From a virus, in IMG/VR virus record IMGVR_UViG_3300025133_000315, positions 1 through 37,222 of that record: a stretch of DNA of 37,222 bases; one strand, 5' to 3'. The notes beneath the pieces were generated by a model. The model had not been told where the DNA came from and did no database searches. It saw nothing but the letters and a program-made list of their open reading frames with translations. Both the position numbers and the translations under genes were made by a program. Below are positions 22,762 to 31,537 of the stretch, one piece after another; the first letter of the stretch is position 1; every line of letters begins with the position of its first letter.

Positions 22762-24954
22762 TTACATTTGCCCAGTTTGTTTCAGATTTTGTACAGCCCA
22801 TCCTGTAAAGTTGTTATACCATATCCATTGCTCACCTTTAGTTTTCCTAATCTCTTTCCATTCATTTAACTTTGCTGTTGAAACAGCTTTTATTTCTGCT
22901 TTTGAATGTTTGGAGAAGAGCCAATTAGTATAGGCTGCATTATTAACTGCCTGAGCATCTTTAAGAGCATAACCGTCTTTACTTAAACTTCCTCCTTGAG
23001 TTGAAAGAATAGCCATATTACCTAAGAAATGACCAGTAATATTTGCTCTAGCAGATTCTTCGTCTTCACTATCAAACCAACCACCTTTTTCAACAGCTTG
23101 TTGAGTTGCTTTTACAAGGGCTCTTTGTACACCCTTATCACCAAAATCGATTTTCAGTTCATCTGCTTTCATTAAAGCACCTAAGACTTCGCTTGATAGG
23201 GAGTCTAAATTACCTCCACTCTTACCACCTTGTTTGATAATATCCATCATTTTAGATTCGGTACTATCTCTATTAGACTGGTGTGTTGTTCTTAGTTCTT
23301 TATCCCTCTTTGCATCCGCTTTAACTTTATCTCTTGCCATAGCTTTACTATCTTTAAATCCTTGAAGTTCCATAGCTCTATCGTGGGCTTGGTCAAGAAT
23401 AAGTTCATCACCTTTTGCTCCTAATATTTCCATAGGACTAAAACCTGATAGGGCTCCAACAGCTACAGTAAATAAATCTTTAGCTAGTTCCATACCATAT
23501 TCATCTTGAATACGTCTTTGATTATCAAGAACCTGTTTAGCAACATTAGAATCATTTTGTACAGCATCAGCTATAGTAGAACTTTCTTTATCTTTTCTTA
23601 AGTTAGCTAAAGCTTCACTAAAAGAATCTAATTCATCCTTTCTATTTTCTTCTATAAATTCTTCTGAAGATTTACTTGTATTGGTTTTATCTTCTGGCTC
23701 ATCATCAAATAAACTTTTAATACCTAGAGTGCCCAAAGCAACACCTGCTGTAATCTTTTCTGGAGAGTAAACTTTATTTGGTTTAAAAGACTTTATATTA
23801 CTCTGTAATTTTTTTATGGTTTTACCATGGGTTAAAAAATTAGTCTTTGCTTTTTCTACGGCTCTTTGTAAATCTTGAAATGCTTTAGAACCTGGTTTTG
23901 CTTTAGTGTTTTTTAAAGCTTGTTCTGCCCTTCTTAAAACTTCTTTAGCTTTCCTTTTTGCTTCTCTTGCTAAGGCTAGTTTCCTCTGTGTACTTTTTAA
24001 AGCTTCTTTACTTCCTTCTAAAAACTTATCCTTCCTAAAAAGCATATCATAAATCTTTTTACCCCACTTAGAGTTCTTAGTGACATTAGCCACTGTTCCA
24101 ATAATTTTACCGCCGACCATAATTGATGATGATAATATAGGACCACCTACTGGAATTATACTTATTCCTAATAATGCGGCATCAGTTGGATTTTCTTTAA
24201 TCCATTCACCTACAGTACCACTTAACATAGCATGTTGTTCTCTAGTATCAAACTTTTCTAATTCTGTAAAGAAAGCTAATGAATTATTTCTATCTATAGC
24301 TTGCTGTTCAGTTAATACTGCTTCTTCTGTTTCTGTATTACTTTTTGGTATTGCTAAGTCGTCTTCCCAAGATTTTGATAGGTCTGCTTCTGCGTTTGGT
24401 ATAAAAGTCGAGGATCCATCGTCTTCTAGGACTTCATAATAATTATCGTCCGCTAACATATCTTTAAATAGTTCATCAGTAGGTAGAAGATTTACATGTC
24501 CATTTTTCTTTCGGTATGTATTCCATCTACTATCCCACTCATCTTCAATCTCCTGCTCCCAAAACGCATCTGTTTCTGGAGATGTTAATTCATCAACACC
24601 ACTTGATTTCACTACTGTATCATTTGGCATGACAACCTTTTTAAATCCACTTTCGTCCACATCAAAAACAGAAGAGTTATTAGTATTGTTTCCTGCTTCT
24701 TTTTCTTTCCCTGATGATAGTTTTAGTTCGTTGTTTTCTCCCCTCCACTTGGGGTTGTTTGTTTTGTTTTCAATAGTAAGTTTTGTTCCATTAGAATCTT
24801 CAGTTGTTTGTTTTACTACCTCACTATTTGGATCTTCAACTTCACTATCAAAGGTAGAGCTTTCTCTTGCGGCTTTTTCCATCAGTTCAGCAATATATTC
24901 TTTATAGTTATCATATCCACCAGTGTATGTACTGCCTTGATTATATCCAGCCAT
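22762..24954 (-). CDS. large internal virion/ejection protein, 730 aa
   Basis: AAGGAG lies 8 bases upstream. Residues 30-220 are acidic and low-complexity. A hydrophobic stretch near 263-295 (ALLGISIIPVGGPILSSSIM) is followed by a long Lys/Arg/Ala coiled coil (about 315-395), a second hydrophobic patch (ITAGVALGTLGI) and a third near 500-515. This mix of membrane-active and coiled-coil segments, with no enzyme motif, is typical of podovirus ejection proteins that extend through the host envelope. The product lies just upstream of the SNase-bearing and polymerase proteins and may help deliver them. Confidence 0.7.
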   Translation of the reverse strand: MAGYNQGSTYTGGYDNYKEYIAELMEKAARESSTFDSEVEDPNSEVVKQTTEDSNGTKLTIENKTNNPKWRGENNELKLSSGKEKEAGNNTNNSSVFDVDESGFKKVVMPNDTVVKSSGVDELTSPETDAFWEQEIEDEWDSRWNTYRKKNGHVNLLPTDELFKDMLADDNYYEVLEDDGSSTFIPNAEADLSKSWEDDLAIPKSNTETEEAVLTEQQAIDRNNSLAFFTELEKFDTREQHAMLSGTVGEWIKENPTDAALLGISIIPVGGPILSSSIMVGGKIIGTVANVTKNSKWGKKIYDMLFRKDKFLEGSKEALKSTQRKLALAREAKRKAKEVLRRAEQALKNTKAKPGSKAFQDLQRAVEKAKTNFLTHGKTIKKLQSNIKSFKPNKVYSPEKITAGVALGTLGIKSLFDDEPEDKTNTSKSSEEFIEENRKDELDSFSEALANLRKDKESSTIADAVQNDSNVAKQVLDNQRRIQDEYGMELAKDLFTVAVGALSGFSPMEILGAKGDELILDQAHDRAMELQGFKDSKAMARDKVKADAKRDKELRTTHQSNRDSTESKMMDIIKQGGKSGGNLDSLSSEVLGALMKADELKIDFGDKGVQRALVKATQQAVEKGGWFDSEDEESARANITGHFLGNMAILSTQGGSLSKDGYALKDAQAVNNAAYTNWLFSKHSKAEIKAVSTAKLNEWKEIRKTKGEQWIWYNNFTGWAVQNLKQTGQM

Positions 24955-24975
24955 ATTTATTCTCCTTGTTTAATA

Positions 24976-25752
24976 CTACATTCCCAACCAATTTTTCCAT
25001 GTCTCTTTTTTAGTTAAATCTTCCCAGCTGAAGTCATCAAAAGTAGAAGACTCTTCTTTTAATCTATTAAGATCTCTTGCATATACAGAATTCTCTGGTA
25101 AGTTTGGCATTAACCAATCAGGTGTAAATCCAGGAAGTTTTGATTTATAAATAGACTTTCCTACATTTGGTTGATCTTTCCACGCATTATAAGCATTAGA
25201 AGATTTTTTAATTCTTTCATCTAATCTATTACGTTCTGCTATAAAGTCATTTAAAGACATACCTTTTTCATTAGTAAACCGATCAGTATGATATTTATTC
25301 ATATAATGATTCTTATTTTCATCTCCTGTTGACCAGCTATAATACCTTTCAGGATTGTTTTTTATATGGTTATATATTTCCTCATCAGAAGAATCTTTGT
25401 ACGGACTCTCAGGGTAATTTCTAATAGAATCTATTGTTCTTTGTAAGAAATCTTTTCTAGTTGCTTCCAATAGATTTGATTGCTCTGCCATTGAATTAAC
25501 TGCTTTGTTTTTTGCTTTTGTAAATCTACCGTAATGATCTGGAGGAGCTGCTCGTTCTTGTATCATACCTCCAGCAGTTCCTACTTTTGTAGGTTTTACA
25601 ATGTAATCAAATAGTTTTGGTGCTCCTGCAGTTATTGCTGCAGCTGCTCCTTCTTCCCACCAGTCTTTCTTAATTTCTGGTGTTCCTGGATTACCATGTC
25701 CTGCTGGCATTTTTCCTTCCGTCCAGTTTGCTCCACTCCATATATTAGGCAT
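24976..25752 (-). CDS. probable virion protein, 258 aa
   Basis: The start overlaps the preceding stop by 8 bases, with GGAGG upstream. The N-terminus (MPNIWSGANWTEGKMPAG, then PEIKKDWWEEGAAAAITAGAPKLF) weakly resembles the start of the neighbouring 127-aa protein. The rest is hydrophilic and helical. It sits within the ejection-protein block. No named family. Confidence 0.65.
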   Translation of the reverse strand: MPNIWSGANWTEGKMPAGHGNPGTPEIKKDWWEEGAAAAITAGAPKLFDYIVKPTKVGTAGGMIQERAAPPDHYGRFTKAKNKAVNSMAEQSNLLEATRKDFLQRTIDSIRNYPESPYKDSSDEEIYNHIKNNPERYYSWSTGDENKNHYMNKYHTDRFTNEKGMSLNDFIAERNRLDERIKKSSNAYNAWKDQPNVGKSIYKSKLPGFTPDWLMPNLPENSVYARDLNRLKEESSTFDDFSWEDLTKKETWKNWLGM

Positions 25753-26128
25753 AATTAAATCCTCCGAACCTTCTCATATACTCTTCATTATCAAAAGGTT
25801 TATTATATTGATTATTAAATTGACCAATTTGACCCAAAGGTCCTCGTGTCATTGTTGTATTTCCTGCTATGTTAACAGGCTCTGTATTTGTTTGCATTCC
25901 TGAAACAGCATTAGTTGGAGCTTCTGCTGTAATAGGTTCTGGTCCACTAACAGCGGCTTGAGCTATTCCTCCACTACCTGGAACAACAGCATTAGCAAAT
26001 GCACCTGCTATTGTTGGACCCATTCTTTCCCAAAAACCTTTTTGTATTTGTGCTGCTTTAGGAGCTGTCATTTTTTGAGTAAAATATTCTTTATCCCATA
26101 TTTTTCTTGGACTGTATATACCATTCAT
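25745..26128 (-). CDS. small virion-cluster protein, 127 aa
   Basis: AGGAG lies 7 bases upstream. The N-terminal part (KIWDKEYFTQKMTAPKAAQ) is followed by an Ala/Gly-rich hydrophobic patch (GPTIAGAFANAVVPGSGGIAQ) and a low-complexity tail with TRGPLGQIGQ. The gene is translationally coupled to its neighbour. It is probably a minor internal or ejection protein by context. Confidence 0.65.
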   Translation of the reverse strand: MNGIYSPRKIWDKEYFTQKMTAPKAAQIQKGFWERMGPTIAGAFANAVVPGSGGIAQAAVSGPEPITAEAPTNAVSGMQTNTEPVNIAGNTTMTRGPLGQIGQFNNQYNKPFDNEEYMRRFGGFNYA

Positions 26129-26136
26129 TTTTTCTC

Positions 26137-26607
26137 CTAAAAATCTACTTTAATTCTATACCAAGGCAAATCAGGGTGTACTGGATTTCGTTTAACACCA
26201 CGATTAACATTAGGACCCTCATGAACTTCTATAGCGGGAGCATCCGAACTCCTTTCTGCCCAAGATAACCAAGAACTTTTAGGTGCAAACTTATCTTCTG
26301 TCCACTTAGGTTGACTAGCTAATGGCCCACCTCGTCTACTCATATTATCCCAATTTTTTCTTTTAGGATGATCTTCAGGCATAATTTGAAAATACTCATT
26401 AGGGTCCATAAACTCTAACATATCTGGATTAAAGAATTTTCTTCTATTTTCTTCTGACATATTTGCCCAATATTCTGGACCAAGACCATAAACACTTTGT
26501 GTTCCTAACGGTCCTCTACTTTTTTCTTTTCTTGCTAGGATTTCTTTAATCCTATCTTCCTTTATGCGTTCTTTAGTATATTTATCCATAGCGTCAAACC
26601 AACCCAT
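26137..26607 (-). CDS. hypothetical virion-cluster protein, 156 aa
   Basis: The ATG at 26607 is preferred over the adjacent GTG because TAGGAG lies 7 bases upstream. The protein is hydrophilic, Pro/Trp/Asn-rich with a charged helix at residues about 10-35 (YTKERIKEDRIKEILARKEK), followed by SRGPLGTQ, a motif also present in the 127-aa neighbour. Function unknown. Confidence 0.65.
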   Translation of the reverse strand: MGWFDAMDKYTKERIKEDRIKEILARKEKSRGPLGTQSVYGLGPEYWANMSEENRRKFFNPDMLEFMDPNEYFQIMPEDHPKRKNWDNMSRRGGPLASQPKWTEDKFAPKSSWLSWAERSSDAPAIEVHEGPNVNRGVKRNPVHPDLPWYRIKVDF

Positions 26608-26622
26608 CACTAATCTCCTATT

Positions 26623-27402
26623 TTAAATTTCAGTTCCATCACCCCAACTATCATTCCAAATACCACCACCAGAACCAGAGTTATTGGTTGTGTTACCACT
26701 ACTAGACGGGCTGTCATTACTACCTACACCACTTAGTCCACTATCCATTACTGTTGTAGGTGCTGTCGTCCAAACATTACTAGGTGGAGTAAATGCGTTA
26801 CCTATTGCGGTACCAACATTAAAGTCAGATACACCAGTATATTTATCTATAGCATTATTAATCATGTCAGGAAAATTAGTACCAAATTTAAAGCCGCTAA
26901 AAGGTACAGCTAAACCTGCTACCTTACTAATAATATCACCAAATCCCCCTGAATTAAGTATTCCCCTCTCACTTGCGGGTGCTAAATGCTTGCCGTTGTG
27001 CGTCAATCCCGTAGTGTCATTATAAGGCTCATATTTATATGTGTCTTTATTAAAGTTAAAATCATTAAGGTTATTTTTAACCCTGTTGTGAGCATCCCAA
27101 CTAGTTCCTGCGGTATGCATATCATCGTTTTCCATTGCCATCTCTGTGGCACGCAATCTTATATCGGCTTTATCAGAGTTACTTAGCTGTTGGTATTCCT
27201 CAGCTGTTACCATTCCTGGATTATTCCAATTGTAATCACTACCATGAAAAGATGGCTGCCCATTTAATTCTTGTTGAGCTTGATTAAAATAATAAGAACC
27301 TGACTTTTCACCTGAAGGACTATAGTGTATTGGCGTACCATCTGTATCATCGAACCCTGCTCTTGCTTGTTGTTGATTTGAGAGACCCCATATACTATTC
27401 AT
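26623..27402 (-). CDS. hypothetical virion-cluster protein, 259 aa
   Basis: The start overlaps the previous stop as TAATG. Rich in Asn, Gly, Ser and Asp, with a hydrophobic centre (DIISKVAGLAVPFSGFKFG) and a Ser/Asn/Gly low-complexity C-terminus. The composition suits a flexible virion protein. No family recognised. Confidence 0.65.
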   Translation of the reverse strand: MNSIWGLSNQQQARAGFDDTDGTPIHYSPSGEKSGSYYFNQAQQELNGQPSFHGSDYNWNNPGMVTAEEYQQLSNSDKADIRLRATEMAMENDDMHTAGTSWDAHNRVKNNLNDFNFNKDTYKYEPYNDTTGLTHNGKHLAPASERGILNSGGFGDIISKVAGLAVPFSGFKFGTNFPDMINNAIDKYTGVSDFNVGTAIGNAFTPPSNVWTTAPTTVMDSGLSGVGSNDSPSSSGNTTNNSGSGGGIWNDSWGDGTEI

Positions 27403-28109
27403 TACTTACCTCCTGATTGTGTCGTAGTAGTAGACTTATCAGCCACCCCATGAAACAAAGAAGCATATTGAGACAAACCCTTGTAAGGAGCGTCAGCAAT
27501 ATTCTGTGCTTGTTGCTGTTGTCCCGCACCAATACCAGCCAATGTTTTCGCACCTGTTCCTTGAGCTTGTAATGCAGCCTGTTTATTAGCAAAGTTTTGT
27601 GCTTGTGCTTGTTGATCTATTTGTCCAAACTTAGCTGCTAAATCATTAGCTATAGACTGACTATTGATGGCTTGTCTAGAACCGCCTAAACTACCTGCAC
27701 GGCCTGCACCAGCCGCATTCAGCCCAAGAGCCGTTTGTGCTTGTGATTGAGCGGCAGAACGCATACCAGATAGATTTACACCTGCATTAGCTTGAGCAGC
27801 TAGTGCATTTTCCAATCCTGTTTGTGCTCCCGCAGAGGTTACTCCACCTGCTTGAGCTGCAAGTTGGTTAGCATTAAACCCTGCTACTGAACCCAATTGC
27901 CCAGAATCATAAAGACCCTTACCTTCTCCAAGCATAGCTTTAACTTCAGGTTTGAATTCTTGAGCAAAACCAGTAGTAGAAGTAGAAGAACCTCCTCCTT
28001 TGGTATAAGCAACATCTTTAGAATCAACCCAAGTAGCTTTGCCTTTGCTAATTATTTTACTCGTAGCCATATCAATAACTACACCATCATAAATTTTAAT
28101 TTTTGACAT
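27402..28109 (-). CDS. Ala/Gln-rich internal virion protein, 235 aa
   Basis: Starts immediately after the previous stop, with GGAGAC upstream. From residue about 60 the protein is an Ala/Gln/Gly-rich helical low-complexity stretch (ANQLAAQAGG, AAQSQAQTALGLNAAG, QQAQAQNFANKQAALQAQG). This composition is seen in small internal core or ejection proteins of podoviruses such as T7 gp14. The position at the head of the ejection block agrees. Assigned by composition and context, not by a catalytic motif. Confidence 0.7.
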   Translation of the reverse strand: MSKIKIYDGVVIDMATSKIISKGKATWVDSKDVAYTKGGGSSTSTTGFAQEFKPEVKAMLGEGKGLYDSGQLGSVAGFNANQLAAQAGGVTSAGAQTGLENALAAQANAGVNLSGMRSAAQSQAQTALGLNAAGAGRAGSLGGSRQAINSQSIANDLAAKFGQIDQQAQAQNFANKQAALQAQGTGAKTLAGIGAGQQQQAQNIADAPYKGLSQYASLFHGVADKSTTTTQSGGK

Positions 28110-28544
28110 CTAAGTCTCCTTTAAGTTCTTTCTCATAGTCACATACTTTTCTTCCCAACCAACTTTATTAAGTTGCCTGATAAAACCCCTGCGACCAGTA
28201 TATTCTAAATAGTCAATATGCTCATACTCTTTAATTACTTTCTCAAACTTAGTAATTAAGTAAGGCATTTCCTCGTATATTTCACTTCCACCTAAAGTTA
28301 TAATGTGTAGCGAAGTGAAGTTATTATATGTAATAATCCTTGTAGTAGCGATGGCGACTGGAGAGCCGTCCATTAAGACTTCCCATATATGATACATCAT
28401 AGGTTCCTTAATAGCGGCCTCAACTATTTGAACAGCTGTCCACTCACCATCACTATGTTTTAAAGCTCTACTTATTTCTCGTTTCAAATTGTTATATCTG
28501 ATGAGTATATCCTCACCAACTATTTGTTTTATTTCATACATCAT
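28110..28544 (-). CDS. GNAT-like protein, T7 gp13-type
   Basis: A 144-aa protein with an acetyltransferase-like layout: a helical N-terminus, a strand pair MYHIWEVLMDGSPVAIATTRIITY, then LHIITLGG, a helix, and YLEYTGRRGFIRQLNKVGWEEKYVTMRK, as in GNAT folds. The T7 internal virion protein gp13 is a comparable small protein in the same position before the core genes. The usual acetyl-CoA loop (Q/RxxGxG/A) is not clear, so enzymatic activity is doubtful. Its stop is directly followed by the next ATG. Confidence 0.65.
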   Translation of the reverse strand: MMYEIKQIVGEDILIRYNNLKREISRALKHSDGEWTAVQIVEAAIKEPMMYHIWEVLMDGSPVAIATTRIITYNNFTSLHIITLGGSEIYEEMPYLITKFEKVIKEYEHIDYLEYTGRRGFIRQLNKVGWEEKYVTMRKNLKET

Positions 28545-28553
28545 TTATTCCAT

Positions 28554-28898
28554 TTAAGGTTTAGTAGGATAAACTGGTTCTGGAGTAGGAACGTACCCAT
28601 CTGGTAAATCCCTAAGTTCTTGTCTATATGTTAACCACAATACTTTCTCATCGTCAGTATGAGGTACATCTGATAACTGAGAGAAATCAGACTCTAATAA
28701 AAGTCTATCTCTTTCTATTCGTAATTGTTCTAAAGAAACATCTTTTACTGGAGGTGTCCATACGGCACCATCCCAAGTCGAACCTATACCAGCATTATCA
28801 CCCGATTCTACCCAATCACTTTCAACAGACACTCCTGAATAAGTTGTAAACGCTCCTTCAGTAGCAACGCCATCCACAACCTTGTAATAATTTTTCAT
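28554..28898 (-). CDS. phage tail assembly chaperone-like protein
   Basis: A 114-aa protein. The N-terminal part has beta-type sequence (YYKVVDGVATEGAFTTYSG). The C-terminal part contains RIERDRLLLESDFSQLSDVP and then WLTYRQELRDLPDGY. This pattern, R-D-x-L-L-x-x-[ST]-D followed by W-x-x-Y-R-Q-x-L-R-D, is characteristic of small phage tail-assembly chaperones that sit next to tail fibre genes. It is next to the glycine-rich adhesin gene, its likely client. Confidence 0.8.
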   Translation of the reverse strand: MKNYYKVVDGVATEGAFTTYSGVSVESDWVESGDNAGIGSTWDGAVWTPPVKDVSLEQLRIERDRLLLESDFSQLSDVPHTDDEKVLWLTYRQELRDLPDGYVPTPEPVYPTKP

Positions 28899-28910
28899 AT
28901 ATAGTCCTTG

Positions 28911-29564
28911 TTAAATCGTAATAAATAGCATACCAGCAGCCCCTGCACCAGCATTATAGTAACTACCAGCACTACCACCTGTTCCTACACTATCATTATA
29001 AACGCTACTAAAGGAGCCTGATGTGCGACCTACAGAACCTCCACTTACCGATCCTGTTGATCCTGAACCTCCTGGAGGACTAGAGGTTCCACCACCACCT
29101 CCTCCTAGAGTTAGTAATGTTCCAGAAGATGAACCAGATATTGTGGTTGCACCTCCAGATGTTCCAGAAGAACACCAACTGCCTGGACAACTTCCGCCAC
29201 TACCAATGTTGATTGTTAATGTTTCTCCTCCCACTACAGTGATTAGTCGTTCAATACAAGAACCACCTTTACCTCCTGATTCGCCAGCCTGTTCGTGTGA
29301 GCCACTTGCTCCACCCCCACCACCAGCACCAGAACCTGTAACTATTAGCTTTGTTATTCCCTCAGGTACTGTCACAGAAGCGTTGGTAACAGCACCAATG
29401 TTACTATACAAGAAAGAGCTAGAACTAACAAGAAGGGTGTCTAAAATATCCTCTACACCAGCGATAAAATTAGCTTTAGAGGTTCCTGTATTTGTTAACT
29501 TTGTTGCTGCCGCAGCTCTCGTTAATGTTGTACTACTGACTGGGGTTCCTGTTATAATTCCCAT
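28911..29564 (-). CDS. glycine-rich tail adhesin
   Basis: A 217-aa protein. After about 70 N-terminal residues with ordinary composition (TPVSSTTLTRAAAATKL), a strand VTVPEGITKLIVTGSGAGGGGGASG begins the glycine-rich domain known from phage fibre tips. Gly and Ser runs with loops such as HEQAGESGGKGG and CPGSWCSSG suggest packed polyglycine helices displaying receptor-binding loops. The closing AGMLFITI strand is typical of the family. It probably forms or caps a fibre with the 651-aa protein upstream. Confidence 0.8.
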   Translation of the reverse strand: MGIITGTPVSSTTLTRAAAATKLTNTGTSKANFIAGVEDILDTLLVSSSSFLYSNIGAVTNASVTVPEGITKLIVTGSGAGGGGGASGSHEQAGESGGKGGSCIERLITVVGGETLTINIGSGGSCPGSWCSSGTSGGATTISGSSSGTLLTLGGGGGGTSSPPGGSGSTGSVSGGSVGRTSGSFSSVYNDSVGTGGSAGSYYNAGAGAAGMLFITI

Positions 29565-29572
29565 AAGTCTCC

Positions 29573-31528
29573 TTAATATCCTACAACAACAACATCGAAT
29601 TCGATGATGTCTGCAGTGGTTTGGTTAAAATTTATACTTGATGATGAACCTGTCGTCACATTAGAAGCATAATGAGTAGAACCAGCTGAAGGATTGCCCT
29701 CAGCAGCTCTTGCTGTTAATTGAATGTTCTCTATACTCTCAAAAGTATTATCTAATGTTAATGTCTTAGATGTAACAGCCGTAGATACCCCACTAGAAAC
29801 TGTAAACATCTCAACCGTATGGTACTCTTTCATACCATTGGCGTATATTTGGTAAGTGATATTAGAGTTAGTACTAAATCTTACCCATAATGGTCCAGCC
29901 GCTTGAGGAACAAAGAAGTTACCTTGATTAGAGAATGAGTAATCAGAGATAGGTATGCCATAAAAATCAGAGGTAGAATAGTCTGAATAAAAATCATCTG
30001 TACCAGTATAAGCCTCTGTATCTGGATTGCGATACATTAAATCATTAGCTCCTGGAGTTGCTCCGTTAACATATATTACTGGATTAGAATCTCCGTTAAC
30101 CGTAAAGTATAAGGCTCTACCTACTTCTGCACTACTTATGTGTGTCTTGTATATGTAATATCCAGAATGGTTACTGTTCCAGTCTGAAATTGCCACTTGA
30201 CTACCGATTCTAAATGTCTGAGTGGATACAGAGCTACCATCAATAGAGGCAATGTTCGAGTCTGTTATAAACTTTCCTAGTAAAGACAGAGTAGAGCCAT
30301 CCCAATAAATAGCTTGAGTGTCATTTCCGAATAAGAACTTAGCAGTACCACTATTACTAGTGTCATTTCCTATTAAAAATCCTGAACCTGTTATATCTGC
30401 TGAAGTTGCTGGAAATGTGCCTGCAGTGCCTCCCGCTCCTATGTCTCCAGAACGAATACGACCTGCATTATTTGAGATTAGTATCTCACTATCTACACTT
30501 ATCTTATCTGTTGTAACAGCATTAGCAGCTAAACTGGAAGTGCCAATTGTACCAGTAGTAATCTTAGCACCGTCAACAGTAGTTGTATTATTATTAATAG
30601 CCGTAGCTACGTCTGCTGCTGCTACTGCTCCAAAATAAGCTGCGGTAACTGCACCAGTTCCAGAAACCTTTATCTTGCCAGTAGTAATGGCATTAGAAGC
30701 AATCTTATCTGCTATTACCGTTTCAGATAGTAGCAACTCTCCGTCAATGAATGACGATGTTGCTGCCCATGTTGCCACTCCTGATACTTTCTTTAATGTT
30801 CCGTACAATTTACCATCGTCATAAGTAATAACAACAGTAGTACCGTAACCTAATTCTTTGATAACAGAATAAGATCTTCCTGTATACGCAGTCACAGCTG
30901 TTATTGTATCGGTGTTCCATTGCGTACTATTAAGTGTAGGTTTATTTCTACCAGTAATAGTATATGGTATTAATCCAAACCCTGTTTCTTCTGTAGCTAC
31001 TGCATATACATTCCAAGTAGACTTAGTGCCATTTATAGTATATTTTTCAGCAACAAAGAAAGCTGTGTCAGGAATCGCACTAGTAACAGCTATAGAGGTC
31101 CAAGGTACATCAGTACCATCAAGTCTTGTTCCTGGATAATCAGGATCGCCCATATCAGTTAATAAACCAGCATAGGTAGAGTAATAACGCTCCAAGGTAC
31201 TACTACCAGAAGCCGTAATATTTTCCCATATGTAATCTGTAGGGTCCCCAGAAGAATATATACTTTTGGAAAATGAATAACCCCTCCAAGGTAATAATAC
31301 TCCTGAAGCACTGAAAGCAGTGTATTGAAATCCAATAGCATCACTTTGATTGGTTATGACACCACTAGAACTAGCATTAGTAACACTACTAGCATAAGCT
31401 AGATACAAAACTTCTGTAGTATATTCCCAAGTATCTCCATTTCTTACTGCAGTTGCTTGAGAAGAAGCAGCACTTGCTCCTAACTCTCTAAGTTTTCTCC
31501 TTAGTTCTGTTTCTGAAATAATAGCCAT
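29573..31528 (-). CDS. large tail fibre/spike protein, 651 aa
   Basis: AGGGGGTG lies 4-8 bases upstream. The N-terminus is helical (ETELRRKLRELGASAASS). The middle has beta-rich repeats, then the fibre signature ADKIASNAITTGKIKVSGTG and AANAVTTDKISVDSEI, followed by a segment on displayed values (SADITGSGFLIGNDTSN). The C-terminus is beta-rich. The Ala/Thr-[DT]-K-I repeats are common in phage tail fibre and host-specificity proteins. Probably the main receptor-interacting fibre. It lies directly before the adhesin and chaperone genes. Confidence 0.8.
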   Translation of the reverse strand: MAIISETELRRKLRELGASAASSQATAVRNGDTWEYTTEVLYLAYASSVTNASSSGVITNQSDAIGFQYTAFSASGVLLPWRGYSFSKSIYSSGDPTDYIWENITASGSSTLERYYSTYAGLLTDMGDPDYPGTRLDGTDVPWTSIAVTSAIPDTAFFVAEKYTINGTKSTWNVYAVATEETGFGLIPYTITGRNKPTLNSTQWNTDTITAVTAYTGRSYSVIKELGYGTTVVITYDDGKLYGTLKKVSGVATWAATSSFIDGELLLSETVIADKIASNAITTGKIKVSGTGAVTAAYFGAVAAADVATAINNNTTTVDGAKITTGTIGTSSLAANAVTTDKISVDSEILISNNAGRIRSGDIGAGGTAGTFPATSADITGSGFLIGNDTSNSGTAKFLFGNDTQAIYWDGSTLSLLGKFITDSNIASIDGSSVSTQTFRIGSQVAISDWNSNHSGYYIYKTHISSAEVGRALYFTVNGDSNPVIYVNGATPGANDLMYRNPDTEAYTGTDDFYSDYSTSDFYGIPISDYSFSNQGNFFVPQAAGPLWVRFSTNSNITYQIYANGMKEYHTVEMFTVSSGVSTAVTSKTLTLDNTFESIENIQLTARAAEGNPSAGSTHYASNVTTGSSSSINFNQTTADIIEFDVVVVGY

Positions 31529-31537
31529 AACACCCCC

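Noticed and set aside
29023-29607. 194-codon open frame on + opposite the glycine-rich adhesin
   Set aside because: Its proline-rich product is the complement of glycine codons; it has no ribosome site and the opposite frame has a clear family pattern.
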